Below, one piece after another: positions 11,074 to 23,239 of a stretch of DNA of 64,000 nt. The notes beneath the pieces were generated by a model. It saw nothing but the letters and a program-made list of their open reading frames with translations, was not told the DNA's origin and did no database searches. The DNA is from Agaricus subrufescens. Its lineage: Eukaryota; Basidiomycota; Agaricomycetes; Agaricales; Agaricaceae. The stretch is from contig CM057061.1 in NCBI GenBank assembly GCA_029945375.1, forward strand, positions 3,162,001 through 3,226,000, in the 5' to 3' direction. Positions within the stretch are counted from its first letter, which is position 1, and each line of letters starts with the position of its first letter. The position numbers and the translations under genes are program-made.

Positions 11074-12509
11074 CTATGTTGACGACCCTCTTATCTCGCA
11101 TAAGATACGGTTGACGCCACCAACATCTATACATATTTCGGCACCCCCATCAACCCTCCAAGGCGGCGGGGCATATTCCTCTTCGACGGCACTAGGGCGT
11201 CCGACGAGACCCATCACAGACTGGTAAACTTCTGCGGATGTGAGGCGGGACACTGGTTCATATTGACAACAGCCAATTATGAGCTCCTGTTCTTGAAAGG
11301 AGACATTATCGGTCTCCAATATGTCACCAGCGCGAGTCTTTATCTGTAACTTTGAATCTGAATGATAATCATCGCCCTTGCTGTGCGGGAGCCTGGACGT
11401 AAGCACCTGGAAATGATGTGACGTGGGCCCCTTCAGGAGTGATCAAAGCCCTACCTGGTAGCAAACACAGCCCAAAGACCAAATATCACTTTCCAGCGTC
11501 GGATATTTGGGGTTTGAGCTCGTTTCTCCCTTCAATTCTGGTGCTTTCCAAGGCTCGGAAACATTCCCAATTTGAGTCGTAAACAAATCTGTGGTTGTCA
11601 TATAATACGATATTCCGAAATCAGCGATTAGCGCTCGGCCGCCATCAGACACAAGCACATTTTGCTGTGTAGGAACTCGTTTACTTCAATGGCACGCTGA
11701 AATGCCAATGGACGTACCGGTCTCACGTTACCATGTACTATGTTTGACGAGTGTAAATATCGCAAACCAGAAATGATATCCAGAATCTGACGACCGGTAA
11801 TGGTCAATGGTATTGCAATACAGGACAATCAAATACGTACCAAGGGCATGCGAGGTACATCTCCGGAATGGTTTCGAAGATATCTCTCAAGGTCGCCATT
11901 CTCCATCCATGGAGAAACCAAGCCTATTTGGTGCGAATTTTCTGGCATATATATACCATAGAATGGGAGTATGTTTTTATGAGAAAGGTGAGCCCACAGG
12001 ATAGCTTCCTTTGCCAAGGTCTAGCTTCGTCACTATCAGGTAATACGAAAAGGCTTCCAGGCCAACTCACTCGAAAAATCCTTTCCTTGTCGCTATGTTC
12101 GAATATGCGGAACATTCTGAGACAAACACCTTTTCCCTGGAATGTTGCAGTGTGAATATCTGAGAATGCGCCTCCCGTTACGGGAGGGGTGTCGTATTGA
12201 ATGTCACTCAGTTTGTAGTATTGTGGCGACATGGTGGAATTTACGACAAGCGTTCTCAAAGACGCGAAAAGCTGTCGACCAGCCGGTTTCGAGAAAGCAA
12301 AATCACCATCTTCGTGAAGGAGCTGTAGTGGCAACCGTTACCAGTGAGACGTTGACCGCATTAGAACGTAGAATTCAAAACCCACGGTTCCCAGTGCATC
12401 TGCTATGCATTGTGCATTTTCTCCCTGTAGTGATGCGTGCTAGCTTGGACGCATCTCCGAGAATCTCTCTCAAAAGTGTGAGAGTACTGTCGGGGACTCC
12501 GTTAGACAT
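11074..12509 (-). CDS. protein kinase-like gene C, probable pseudokinase
   Basis: A close duplicate of gene A with the same exon pattern and motif order: VCLRMFRIF, SHKNILPFYG, SPWMENGDLERYL, DFGIS, KAPEL and SDIWSLGCVCY. The catalytic loop reads HGNVRP where gene A has HGDLKP, so both the catalytic Asp and the following Lys are changed. If translated it is unlikely to phosphorylate. The start ATG is at 12507–12509 and the stop TGA at 11074–11076. A and C form a direct minus-strand pair with B inverted between them, which suggests local duplication. Confidence 0.72.
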
Positions 12510-12605
12510 AGTTGGAGAATGGAAAAAGGCGAGGATAGACTAATTGCAAGGATCGCGAATAGGTTATTTTGAATGACTTTCTATTCCAAAGCTAGGGGAC
12601 AGGTT

Positions 12606-12613
12606 ATTTAAAG
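12606..12613 (-). promoter_or_regulatory. TATA-like box of kinase gene C
   Basis: TTTAAATA on the minus strand, 97 bases before the start codon. It is the counterpart of the box before gene A. Confidence 0.45.
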
Positions 12614-14440
12614 ACGATACGATTCCGACTTCTGGATTGAGAATCTGAGTTAGCGTCAGACCAGACTGAATGAAAGGAGTACCCGAAAGCAGCAAACACC
12701 TTTTCTTCGGCCAAATATTCATACTCGTTTCGGGCAGAACCCGATCACGGATGTCCCAAGAAGGGACAGCGGTTTATCAATTATCTGTAGGCTAATGATA
12801 AGCCGGCATGCTCGGACAGTCCTCTTGTGTGGGGTATGAATTGGCATTAAAACGGACCCGAATGCTTCTCTCTACTCGCGCCAAAGATTCAAGCTCATTT
12901 CTGAAAGAGTCCTAGCACGAGCCTTCCAAGAAGGGATGCCAGTTTTGCTTTAGTGTAAGCAGCCACTATAACTCGGTCTTGAACAAACAAGCACAGGCTT
13001 TCGAGTGAGACCAATAGTGTTTCGAGTCGGGTAGAATGGAAGGTGAGATGCTTGCAGGAGTTCGAAACATGACTGTGTTTATTACAGCGCCTACAACCAG
13101 TTATAGTCCCCAATCATCTTATGTCCTCGGCCACACGGGGGAAAAGCTGCCCCAGCATGCCGGCTCATCCAAGGTGTCTGAGTGGAGATAAAGATTTTTA
13201 CATTTCAGACCTCCAGATACTGTTGGTATATAGTGTACACTCGACTTGTAGTCATGATTCAAAACATCGTCAGACTATTCAGTTCCACATAGACTACACC
13301 CAGAGTATTTTGTGATGCATGTGTGGATGATCATTTCAAGTTGAAATCTGTGTGCTTTTTGGATTAATGGCTCTCCCCTACTCCAGTAGCGGATGCAGAT
13401 CAATAGTCTAATCAAATTTACACCATATACACTGGGCCGGAGAAACAATAAGACATATGCCTTATTGAATAAATATTGAATAATTATTGGACATTAGATT
13501 TAAATAAACCAGTTGTATTATTGTGATTCCATTGTGACACTTGTCACAATTTGTACACAGTCTCACACCTGTCTTATCAAGAATATATTCAACTCTTATT
13601 AAACAATATTATAAATAAATAAGTTAAGAAAATATTCATAATACATATGACTTATCCAAGCCTTATCTTGATCATTCACTCAAAACTGTTTCAATAAGTC
13701 AGCAGGCTTATTGGATAAGAATTGTAGACATATTTGATGGTTTTGTGACCAAAATCACAATTTGGAAAAAATTTGACCAAGTCAGCAACTCAGAATGTCA
13801 CCGACAAATCATGAATTGGTTACATGACTCCCCTTCACTGCATGCAGGTTACCATAAACCCTAGGGGTTCTTATTAATTTATTTCAGAGTATTTTCTAAT
13901 TAAAACTCAGAACAAGCTCCGACATCATATTTTAAGCTTATCCTGAGATTATGTTAGAATGAGTTGCTGCTGGTTTTTTAAAATGTTATGTATCATTTGT
14001 TGACTTGGCTAACTAACATATGATCAAAAATATGTTAGAAAAAACTCCTATACAATATAGTGAATGTATTGTATTAAAAGGTCATCGTAAGTTCAGAAGA
14101 TGCTATGGAACTAAAATCACAACAAATCTATTTCAATATCAAAAAATTGTTGCCTACTTTTTTCTGGCATAATGATGAGCTTATGCTGAAGATGATAGCA
14201 ATTGGATTTTGTGGTGGCTGCATTGGAGAATGACAGTGTAGCCAAACAATGCTACAACAAGTTCCAAATATTGGGGGCATGTGAATGCACCTCCATCATT
14301 CATCATCCCAAAACTGAGCCACTGTCACTTCGGGTAGTAACCTTACATCACCAAGCTTCAACTGCTAGTATTGTGAAACAACCTGATCATTGAAGCATGG
14401 ATAACAAGCAACAAAGTGAGTTTTTGGTGTATTGTATTAG
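12614..14440. other. intergenic, increasingly AT-rich
   Basis: The first 500 bases continue homology to the region upstream of gene A (for example CTGTAGGCTAAT at both places). From 13400 the DNA is AT-rich. A 63-codon frame at 14202–14393 is not recognisable and may be chance. Confidence 0.4.
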
Positions 14441-14441
14441 A

Positions 14442-14579
14442 AATCAAATTGCTCACATGAGACCCTAGGATGCAATAATGAGAGTGATATGGAAGCATTT
14501 GGCCCAGCTGAACAAGAGCCAGAGTACAACGCAGATGTCTCAGCAGGCACTCTTGCAGGAAAAGAGGAACCCAACACGT
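14442..14579 (+). pseudogene. acidic hypothetical fragment, left part
   Basis: A frame rich in Glu, Pro and Ala (ESDMEAFGPAEQEPEY) runs straight into the LTR-like repeat starting at 14580. The part at 15949–16160 may be its continuation. The family is not recognised. Confidence 0.3.
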
Positions 14580-15946
14580 TGTTACAGCCCCAGCTATTTT
14601 ACACGTGAAAATACATGTAAGAAGGCATATATGGGGTGTTTCATGATCCCGAGAGTACCAATTGGCGGGACTCTTATGTGTCACAGGTCTCAGAGAGGCT
14701 TCAACTAACCAGGAAGGGACATTACAATCGAATCAAGGGTTCCATGGTTCTCGAGGGGAAATGTGTACCTGAGAGAGAAATATAGCCATGTTCGAGGCAG
14801 AGTTAGGCTGTCTCGAGATCATAATTGTCTCTCTAGGGAAAGCTATGTGTGTGTATCGACCAGAGATACAATCGAGGACTTAGCAGTGGTGGTCTCTCAA
14901 GCAAAACTTATGTTGGGAACATAGGTGGTTACTACTCACCAAAAGGGGAGATGCCTAAGAGTGATCCCTTGGGAAAGTGGACTTCTCACGGAGACACACA
15001 CCTCATATGAAAGTTAGTATGAACGAGGGTCGACCAACATATTATGCATATCTAGGGTTACTCTAGAAGGTGAATATTAAGGGGATATTAGGTCCGAGGG
15101 TTGTTCAAATTAGTGTCTAGGGCACAGGGCTAGTAGAGTCAAGACGCCCAATTGCAAACAGGGATTGACCAACATGGATCATTTAGCTGAAGTCGGTGCA
15201 AGCCCATGAGTGTAGATTGGCTGGATAGGGCTTCTCGAGGGTGGCAGCTGAGGCAGTAAAAAGGAATTTGTAATTTATTCTACATATGTGTCTCGGATGA
15301 GTTGTACAGTATATAGGGCCAGTCTAGGGAAAATTTCGACACCGAATTTTCTGCCCAAATGCTGTGCAATTAAATCAAGAGTGGTTTTTCCGTCTCAGTG
15401 GATTAAGTGTTAACCAGGTACCTTACCAAGAGAAGTTCTTGTGTTTGATTGTGAGAAGACCTTCACTGGTCTAATAGAATTGAGATAGTGTCCATGCTAG
15501 CTGGTTCTCTCTTGCAGTCTGTCTCAAAGTGCAAAGGCAGGTCAAGGGTTTATCCAGTTTGTTGAGGCATTGCTAGGAAGGGCTCGCTATCCTTTCTAGA
15601 CAGTTGTCTGACCCGATTGTATTGAGGACAGTCATCACGAGTTTAGCCGCTCATTGCAAAGGTTTTAAACAAAAGATCTCAAGTCTAATCAAGAGTCGAG
15701 GGCCAACCACGACCAAGTTATCAAGCATCACTACAACAATCACCATATCATCAAAGTTTTCTATATTCCTATTTGCAAATCACCTATTTCATCTTAAATT
15801 TGATTTACCTCCCCACAAACCGCATTTGAGACTTGGTGTAAAACACAAGTCTGGTTGTAATTTGATAATTATATTTTGAGTTATTCCCTTTTATTATTTT
15901 ATCTATTTTTTTATATCTACACTGACTCTGTCTCATCAACATTACA
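14580..15946 (+). repeat. TGTTA repeat family, copy 1
   Basis: Starts TGTTACAGCCCCAGCTATTT, which matches the starts at 62875 (+), 41696 (+) and 51193 (−). The later part (GTCTAATAG, TGCAGTCTGTCTC, GTTGAGGCATTGCTAG, GAGGACAGTCATCAC) matches the repeat at 62875–64000 and the minus-strand copy around 42000–42240. The right end is taken where similarity to the other copy stops (…CATTACA). I found no clear target duplication. It is either a solo LTR of a gypsy-like element or a non-autonomous element. Confidence 0.6.
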
Positions 15947-15948
15947 GG

Positions 15949-16160
15949 TCTCTGGTGAGGGGTGGTTGGATGAGCATGGGCCAGTGAAAAAAGGGTTAGC
16001 AGGAAGAAATGACTACAATATCTTGGGAACCTCAAATGGAGATGAAGAGAGGCCTCAAGAAGAGGCACGAGGCAGATACAAAGGGACAAGGGCAAGAAAG
16101 ATTGTGCACATACATGACACTGATGCTGATTATGATGCCGACAATGAAAAAGACTCTTGA
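15949..16160 (+). pseudogene. acidic hypothetical fragment, right part
   Basis: An open frame after the repeat reads GEGWLDEHGPVKKGL, then a charged tail ending DADNEKDS and a stop at 16158–16160. It may be the other half of the frame ending at 14579, separated by the repeat. Not recognised. Confidence 0.3.
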
Positions 16161-16345
16161 GGTGGATATCTGTGTTGGAGTTTATGAGCTTATTGTTCTT
16201 GACAAAACGAATATAATGTGATTATAAGTTCAATACTATGAAAGGATCGGAAAATCACACACCTTACTACAGTTGAGGGATGAGGTGTGCAGTAATTGAA
16301 TTTCTCATCATGAGCCATAGTTAAACTCTATAAAGCAGTGGGCTG

Positions 16346-16356
16346 CATCAGCAAAA
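16346..16356 (+). repeat. left terminal inverted repeat of the candidate element
   Basis: CATCAGCAAAA, inverted at 34392–34402. Further inward both ends carry ACTTGA at the same distance. Confidence 0.5.
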
Positions 16357-16359
16357 CTG

Positions 16360-17095
16360 TTAGCAACTTGACACAACTTGAAGAAAATCATACTTGGGAG
16401 CAACTTGATGAGAATCTCAAGTTAGCCAAGTAGTATATCAAGTTAGAACTCAAGAGAATATCCTTGAAATATTTCTTGAGGTTATAGCCTATAAATTCAA
16501 GTAGATAACCAGTTTTTCCATGTATATCAAGTATATTCAAATACCAAGCAAAGTGCAATTTCAATATACTCTCAGAACAAGAACAAGTGATTCCAAGTAT
16601 ATCTCATGGATGTTCAAAAGTAGCAGAAGTAATTGCAAGTGAATACCAAGTCATAATCAAATTGTAGGCAAGTATGTTTATATTCTACTCAAAACAGATC
16701 TAAGAAGCTCAAGTACAATCTCAAATCCTACCCAAGTATTTTACACAGTACTCAAAGTACCTTCAAAATTACTCAAGTCATACCCAAATAGGGGTTTAGT
16801 ATGTCAGATCTCATGCAAGTATGTTTATATTCTACTCAAAATGGATCTAAGAAGCTCAAGTACAATCTCAAATCCTACCCAAGTATTTTACACAGTACTC
16901 AAAGTACCTTCAAAGTTACTCAAGTCATACCCAAATAGGGGTTTAGTATGTCAAATCTCATGTAAGTATGTTTATATTATACTCAAAATAGATTTAAGAA
17001 GCTCAAGTAATAGTCAAATAAGAATCAAGTATGCGAAGTTAGACTCAAACAATATACTAAGTCTGCACAAGTAAGGCTCAAATAAACCCCAGTGA
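16360..17095. repeat. left subterminal CAAGTA array with 147-bp tandem repeat
   Basis: Words such as CAAGTA, CTCAAGTA and CAACTTGA recur throughout. From 16668 a 147-bp unit (starting GCAAGTATGTTTATATT) is repeated: unit 1 from 16668, unit 2 from 16815, and a third, partial unit from 16962. The second unit is nearly identical to the first. No gene. Confidence 0.75.
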
Positions 17096-17135
17096 TTGCA
17101 CATAGATAAATGATTATACATGCTAACAGGGATAT

Positions 17136-20100
17136 CTACAATGAAGTAAAACTAGTACATAAATCAAAAGCATGATGATCAGCAAATTTATTAACATAAA
17201 ATCGTCGAAATTTTTCAAGTGTTTGACTAGAAGAATGATATCGTGAAACTCGTTTCTGTTCAAAATCTGGAAGAAGTTGGCAAGCTCGGAAAATTTGATT
17301 CAAAGAAATTACCCTCATAACTGCATGACCTCCTCAATACTGTTTTTTTACTACTCACATTCCCGTTTCCTCATCTACATCATTGCTAATATAGCTGAAA
17401 TCTTGTACCAGAGCACAGGCATACTGTTGACTTTGAAATTTTAGTGAAAAGAAGAGTTTCACTTGGGCTATACCATATCTAGTATCACCATCTTGTGGAT
17501 ACAAAAATACAGTGTCATAGCGACCGTTCCTGGAGTGGCCACGCTCCCTCCAACTTGAGGTTGCTCTAATACGCTCTGTCTGCAATCCATGTTTGCCAGA
17601 AATATCACTAGGAGCATGAAATGTTGAAATGGCAGATGGATAAATGTGGAGCTTGCCATAAAATTTTGGAAGCATGTCAGGATCAGGCCTAAGCTGATTG
17701 TCTGATAGCTTTTCAGCATAAGAAGTTCTATAGTGGATTTCACAAAATAAAAATTGCTGAATGAGCCGAAGGAGGTTGATTTGCTCAATGACTAGTGCAG
17801 CCTGGTCGACTTCTACATTTCGTTCTGTTAAATGTTTAGACTCATAGAGTAAAAAAAATAAATAAAAAATAGCTTACTGAACGGTTTGACTGCTAATTTG
17901 ATTCCAGGTGAGAGAGCTTTCATTTCTTCTTCTTCTAGTTCGTGTAATGGATATATCTGATGATCTGACTCAGGCTCAGACTCATCAGATGAAAACTCTG
18001 GATCTAGGGATAAAATTAGGAATATAATACAAAAAAAAATTTTACGACTTACCGGTCTCAAGTCTCTTCATAACCTTGTCCAAATAGTCCCCATTTAACA
18101 TTCCTTTCCGTGTAAACCTAGCCCGTGCAGCAGACAGTTTGTCAAGACGTGAATTTATCTTCAACATTTGCTGAAGTGGGAAAAAATGATTAGACCGTCT
18201 ATAAGGTTCTTTCACGGCTTTGATATGTTTTGATTCTGTGATAGAAGAACAGATACCATTTGGAGACCCATATTGACGAATCATGTAGTGATAATGAGTC
18301 ATTGCATGTTGGCGAGGGGGCCATCGGTTTTCCTGACAAACATTGGTGGTGACAAAAATTTGACAGTAGCGATGAAATTGGCAAAGGGCATCTTTGAGTT
18401 GGTTAAGTGAAGTGGTATCATGATATTCTTTTCTTGAAATAAAGCAGAAATCCAAAAAGGCTCTTAGCGCTTTAAGCATTTCCGATGGGATGTACCCCTT
18501 GAGGGCGGGGAGGTATACCTGAGAAATATAAGATTCAATGAATAATGATTCATGGTGGTCTGGTATTACCTTCATTAGAGCCTTTGAATCGGCACCAGTC
18601 CATTGTTTGAAGTTACGACCTTGTGGAAATCGACGGATTCCAATGAAAGGAGGGGCAGCCGCTATTCTAGATATCAAAAGGTTAGAATGATCAGAGTATA
18701 GCATGGTTTGTAACTACCTTCGATCTATATCATCCATAATTTGCTTAGCTTCGCGCTTTGAGTGATTTTGATCGATCCAATTTCCAATCCAGGTAACTAA
18801 ATGATCCTTGAATGTACCTTTAATGAGTTGATGGAGTAGATCCGGTGATATAAGTTCATAAATGTCGGCATGGGGGAAATGTTTTGTGAATGGCTTTCAA
18901 GATCATCATTAGTGACAATGAACAAAAATCGTAAATCATGATTTACTATTATATCACCAACAATTCCATAGTCATCCCATAAAGGTCCAAGTTCACACAT
19001 TTGAGTGAGTTCAGCTGTTTCTTGTTGAGAACATGGATTGATGCGTAGGCCATCATCAAGGTTGCTAGGTTTTGCTTTACACCTAAGCAAAGTTTTATTG
19101 ATGTCATTAAACCGTATTGAGAAAAACATACTTAGAACACCAGCCTTGGACTATACAAGCCAATAGACATTGTTCAGGGTAATCGGCAATATATGGACCT
19201 AATCCATATATTGCTCTACGATATTCCCCATCACCGCAATAAACAAGTTCCAGTTTTGTCATCCCTGGTTTCAAAGCCTGAAGCATATGAGCAAGGGATG
19301 TGTGAAATATTTGACGGCAGAACTTTCGAAACTTTGCATCATCTGCAAACTCTTTATCAGCTAGTATATGCATAATGAGATGTCATCAAAACTGGTCAGT
19401 CATTACTACACTTACTTTTAGGAATTGAAAGAAAGCCTAAAAGTGTTACTCCGTTTCGGTGCGCACGTCAGGTGGTGTTGTGAATGTTTCCGATAGAGAG
19501 ATATACTGGATAGTATTCATTGTTACCAGTAGCAATTGAGACAGTCGTCTTGTCACTACCAAGAATGACAGGAACAAACATAACGCCTTCAGAGTCAGGG
19601 ACACTTTCCGCAATAATATCCTAGCATTCAAAGGTAGTCAGTATACGTCTAACAGTAAGGAAAGGTTGTTCACCGCTTGTTTCCATGCCCAATTCCCTGA
19701 CATCAGATTTTGATAGCGATGTACACCATCTTCATAATCGTGATAGGGTGCGTAATCGAATTCATCAGCAAATCCTGGATTGGCAATCATCTCCTTTACT
19801 AGCTCTCGTGAATCACGGTACCAGACTTCATACTCTGCTTCCATCCATGCTGGTGTTTCACCTTGGGGTTTGTCACCAGTATAAGCGACGACAAAAGATT
19901 GCCAAGGTATGTCTGCTGTTTGTGCCGCATCGATAGTATCCAATAGATCATCATACCCACTAAAGGGTGCCTGCTTCCCATGAGGTGCTAAACTCGCCAA
20001 CCATAGCTTTAAAAGTGTATCAATATCACCTTGAGACATCTGATTTTGTCGGTACAGAAAATCAGCCGTCTCAAACCGCAGGCGACTCTCAAAAGCACCC

Positions 20101-21015
20101 CAATCACAGTGACGGTCATGCGAGTTGGTATTCGATGTGGCTGATGGTGTTGATGGTGTTGACGTTGGTGAATGGTAATGATCAGACTGATTTGTGCCTG
20201 AGTTGTTGGGGTTGCGAGTACGATCATAGATTTGACCTTAGTTTATTGAAATATTTCAACATAAAACCTTAAAAATGTGTAATAGCGTACTGACCAGACA
20301 AATATGGATGATATTGGCGCCAACTTTGTATGTCCCCTGAACTTGAAGCACGAGATAAAGGTTCCATGGCATGAAGGGCAGATTGAGATCGAGGACTAGA
20401 TGGCGATTCATACTCCACATATGTTCTATAATCATCTACAAATGTAAGTGAACATTCTTGTTGAACGTTACAAGTAAACTTACTGGACTCTGCCTGGGAA
20501 TCAGTGCCACTACTCAGAAGTGATGACGAACTTTCTGAAATAGAGGAATAGACTGATGACTCTGAATCAGAACTCTGATCAGATCGTTCATAGGAATCCC
20601 TATTGAAATCTCCATTAGAACCTCGATCGAGACTGCCATCGAGACCGCCATTGAGATCTCCATCAAAACTGCCATCAGAACCTTGGCCCAAACCTCCACC
20701 ACAAGTTTGGTTGGAGTCCCCACCAAAACATTTGTTAGAACCTCCGTCAAAACTTTCACCAGAAATGCTAATATTTTCATGATGTAGCCTCTAGAACGTA
20801 AGTGAGTATCATATATTTGTAACTTATAATCAATTGCTTACCGGTAAAGAATCATGAGAATCGTTTTCTGATAAAAACATCATAAGATCTGTGGTATCCA
20901 GAGTCTGACCGCCATGTTTTGCTTTCATATGTTGAAGCCTTCCCCTTTCCGTCTTGCACCATTTCCTGCATCCATCAACTCTGCATTGAAATACAAATGG
21001 GTTGGATTGAAACAT
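17136..21015 (-). pseudogene. Plavaka-family transposase
   Basis: A multi-exon gene for the transposase of Plavaka elements, a CACTA-related group common in mushroom-forming fungi. Order: N-terminal C2H2 zinc finger (CRVDGCRKWCKTERGRLQH near 20960), acidic Ser-rich linker, DIDTLLKLWLASL (about 20020), PWQSF and MSGNWAWKQA (about 19690), GVMFVPVILGSDKTTVS (about 19580), GPYIADYPEQ (about 19180), LWDDYGIVGDII (about 18980), [14 protein letters not shown] (about 18870), FKQWTGADSKALMK (about 18600), SSITESKHIKAVKEPYRRS (about 18200), and a C-terminal part with SDISGKHGLQTERIRATSSW (about 17590) and VNKFADHHAF (about 17160). Several introns of about 50 bases are needed. One in-frame TGA at 19468–19470, before RAHRNGVTLLGFL, interrupts it. 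All other blocks look sound, so decay is recent. Confidence 0.85.
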
Positions 21016-21278
21016 AAGGACGCAAGAACACCAGTAGGGTCGACGATAGTGATATGATCAGTATGGTGTGTGAACGCATTGGCCCAAAACACTTGATTCA
21101 GCCACACTAATGCCGCTCCTACTTTAGTAGCATAGATTTAATTTGGGCTACCACAAAGCTAGCCAAGATTGCTCAGTCAACAAAAATAATTTGAACATAT
21201 GGGCGTTCTTACCAAATGGCCAATATTAGAGTGGGATAGATATAAAATTATTGGTTTAATTTAGATAGCTAGGAGACA
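21016..21278. other. short gap between transposase and dioxygenase
   Basis: No gene seen. It may hold transcription signals for the transposase on the minus strand. Confidence 0.4.
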
Positions 21279-22905
21279 TTAACAGAGTTCATCGAATTTG
21301 CTAAACCAAATAGATGGCGAAGTTATGTCCTTAGCCGCTTGTATCCTCTTCATCTCCTCCGCACTCATTGAGCTTTGAGTTTGAAAATCATTGTCTACAA
21401 AGCGGAAGAGCCCACCACCATTATAGAACATAATTGATGCCCTTTTGTCTTCGCCGTTCAAGGTTGTATTGCTATGGGTGATAGCGGCAGAAGGTATCAA
21501 TACAGCTGAGCCTGCCGGGAATTGGATGACAAGTTTTGGTTCATGAAGTACCAAGTGACCGCTGGTAGTGTCGTCAAAAGTTCCAAGTGCAACCACTGCA
21601 CACCAGCCATGAGCGAGATTCATGGAATCCCTATGGGGTCTGGTGACGACAGATGAGCCACCATTGGGGCAATGACATGCAAACATGCTTTTCTTGCTAA
21701 TCTTTTTGAGATGAGCATACTGCAGTTGAGATAGAGTCAGATTGAGGGCATTGCGATACTTTTCATATAACGTTGGAGCCCATCTATTGAAGGAGCCTAT
21801 AAAGGGTCGTAAGACATAGCGCCTTTATCCAGGAAATTTTACTTACCGTCACAGAAACCAAGAACACGTCTTAAAGGCTTGGACTCTAAGAGAGCTCCAA
21901 GGCAATTTTGAAGGTATTTAGACTCAGGGACAACTTTTGTGATGCTGTCTGAACCTGGGCCATGCATGATTCCAGAGTCAAAACCTGGATAGTTTCCCCA
22001 TCAATTATTGACATACTTCTTCGGCACTTTCCCACTCCCTAGACTTTCCAGCTCATTATAAAGCCCTTGACAGTCTCGCAAATAGTCATCCTCGCTGGGC
22101 CTGCCTGCAAGAACCGCAAATACAAGTCCCTCATCATCTACAAGTGGCTTAGCCTTGATACCTTTGAAAACAGATTAGACTATGATGAAATGATGACAGG
22201 AAGGAAACCCGGCTGCTTACCATCCCATGGAATGAGGGTATATCCATGTAACATCAATTCACCGAGACTGCCATGAGGAAATTCCTGAGCATTGTGGCCT
22301 AGGTGAAGGGCACCATACCCGCCAGCCTGGACCTTGATAGCCGAATACTTGAAATTGGTATAGACAGGCTGGCTTGAGGCTATAACAGCCTGACGGTCTT
22401 GCTGGCTGCAGTTATGTCCACCTTCATTCCTTTTTGCAGTGTTAGCTTGACAGCGACGGTGGGCACCAGCATTAGTTGATGAGCGGTGGCTTTCGTTTCG
22501 TGGTTTTTTTGTATGGCACCTATATTTCTTCTTCACAGGAAACTCATCATGAACATCATCTCCATAACCAGGTGAGGGGCTCAGCGACCGCTTGAGCAGA
22601 GTGGTTCTTCGAAGTATGGAGTCAGAAGATGTGGGGGACCTGGGAAAGCCAGGCAAGCCATCGGAGATGAAAGGCTCAACCAAAGGTGTTGACAAGGAGA
22701 TGGGTGGTGAGCTATTAGAGGATGGGCAAACAGGGGATGAATTGATAGCAAACGAGTTGATGGTTGACGAGTTGATAGGGGACGAGTTGATAGGGGACGA
22801 CCTGATGGAGGATGGGTAGCTAGAGGATCCTGTAAATTCACGCCCACTACAAGTCTTGCGTTGAACAAAAATTTGGAAGGGGTATGAAGCTGGGGCAAGA
22901 GGCAT
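21279..22905 (-). pseudogene. TET/JBP-like 2-oxoglutarate/Fe(II) dioxygenase
   Basis: A Ser/Pro-rich, low-complexity N-terminus (repeats of SPINS/STINS near 22800), a basic stretch (VKKKYRCHTKK) and then the conserved fungal domain: DDEGLVFAVLAGRPSEDDY (about 22120), SFNRWAPTLYEKYRNALN (about 21770), and the double-stranded beta-helix core. The Fe(II) triad is visible as HRD in TRPHRDSMN (about 21625) and the distal His in ITHSNTT (about 21470), with the downstream Arg in DKRASIMFYNGGGLFRFV as 2-oxoglutarate ligand candidate. In basidiomycetes this family was linked to TET/JBP enzymes that oxidise 5-methylcytosine and to DNA transposons. Introns at about 22140–22200 and 21796–21844. One in-frame TGA at 22001–22003 before WGNYPG breaks the frame. 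Stop at 21279–21281. Activity on DNA is inference from the family. Confidence 0.72.
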
Positions 22906-23239
22906 GAGTGAGAGGCGGATACGAAAAAAGTCAACTTTGAAGCTTACCTTTTAGGTAACAATGCGAGCGTGGGCATGCCAAGCATAAGGGATGTCACCCA
23001 TGCACCGTCTTACTGGGACCGCAGGGAGCAGTCGTAGGCCAGACAAGTGCATGGGTAGGGACCATGCCTATACCGGATACCCAACTTCGAAGGCAGCTGT
23101 GACATTGGATGGTTTCGTTTGAGACTGCTAGACTGCGGTTGGTCATTGCAGCATGATTGGTTGTAGGATGGTTGTTGTTGAGCAGGAGTTGAGAGTTAAG
23201 GTTGATATGGGGGCTTCGGAGAAACATCTACAGGAAGAA

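Noticed and set aside
14570..15960. Target duplication around the first TGTTA repeat
   Set aside because: The bases before 14580 and after 15946 do not match over five or more bases, so I do not claim a duplication.
16668..17040. CRISPR-like array
   Set aside because: Units are contiguous 147-bp tandem copies with no short repeats separating unique spacers, and the organism is a fungus.
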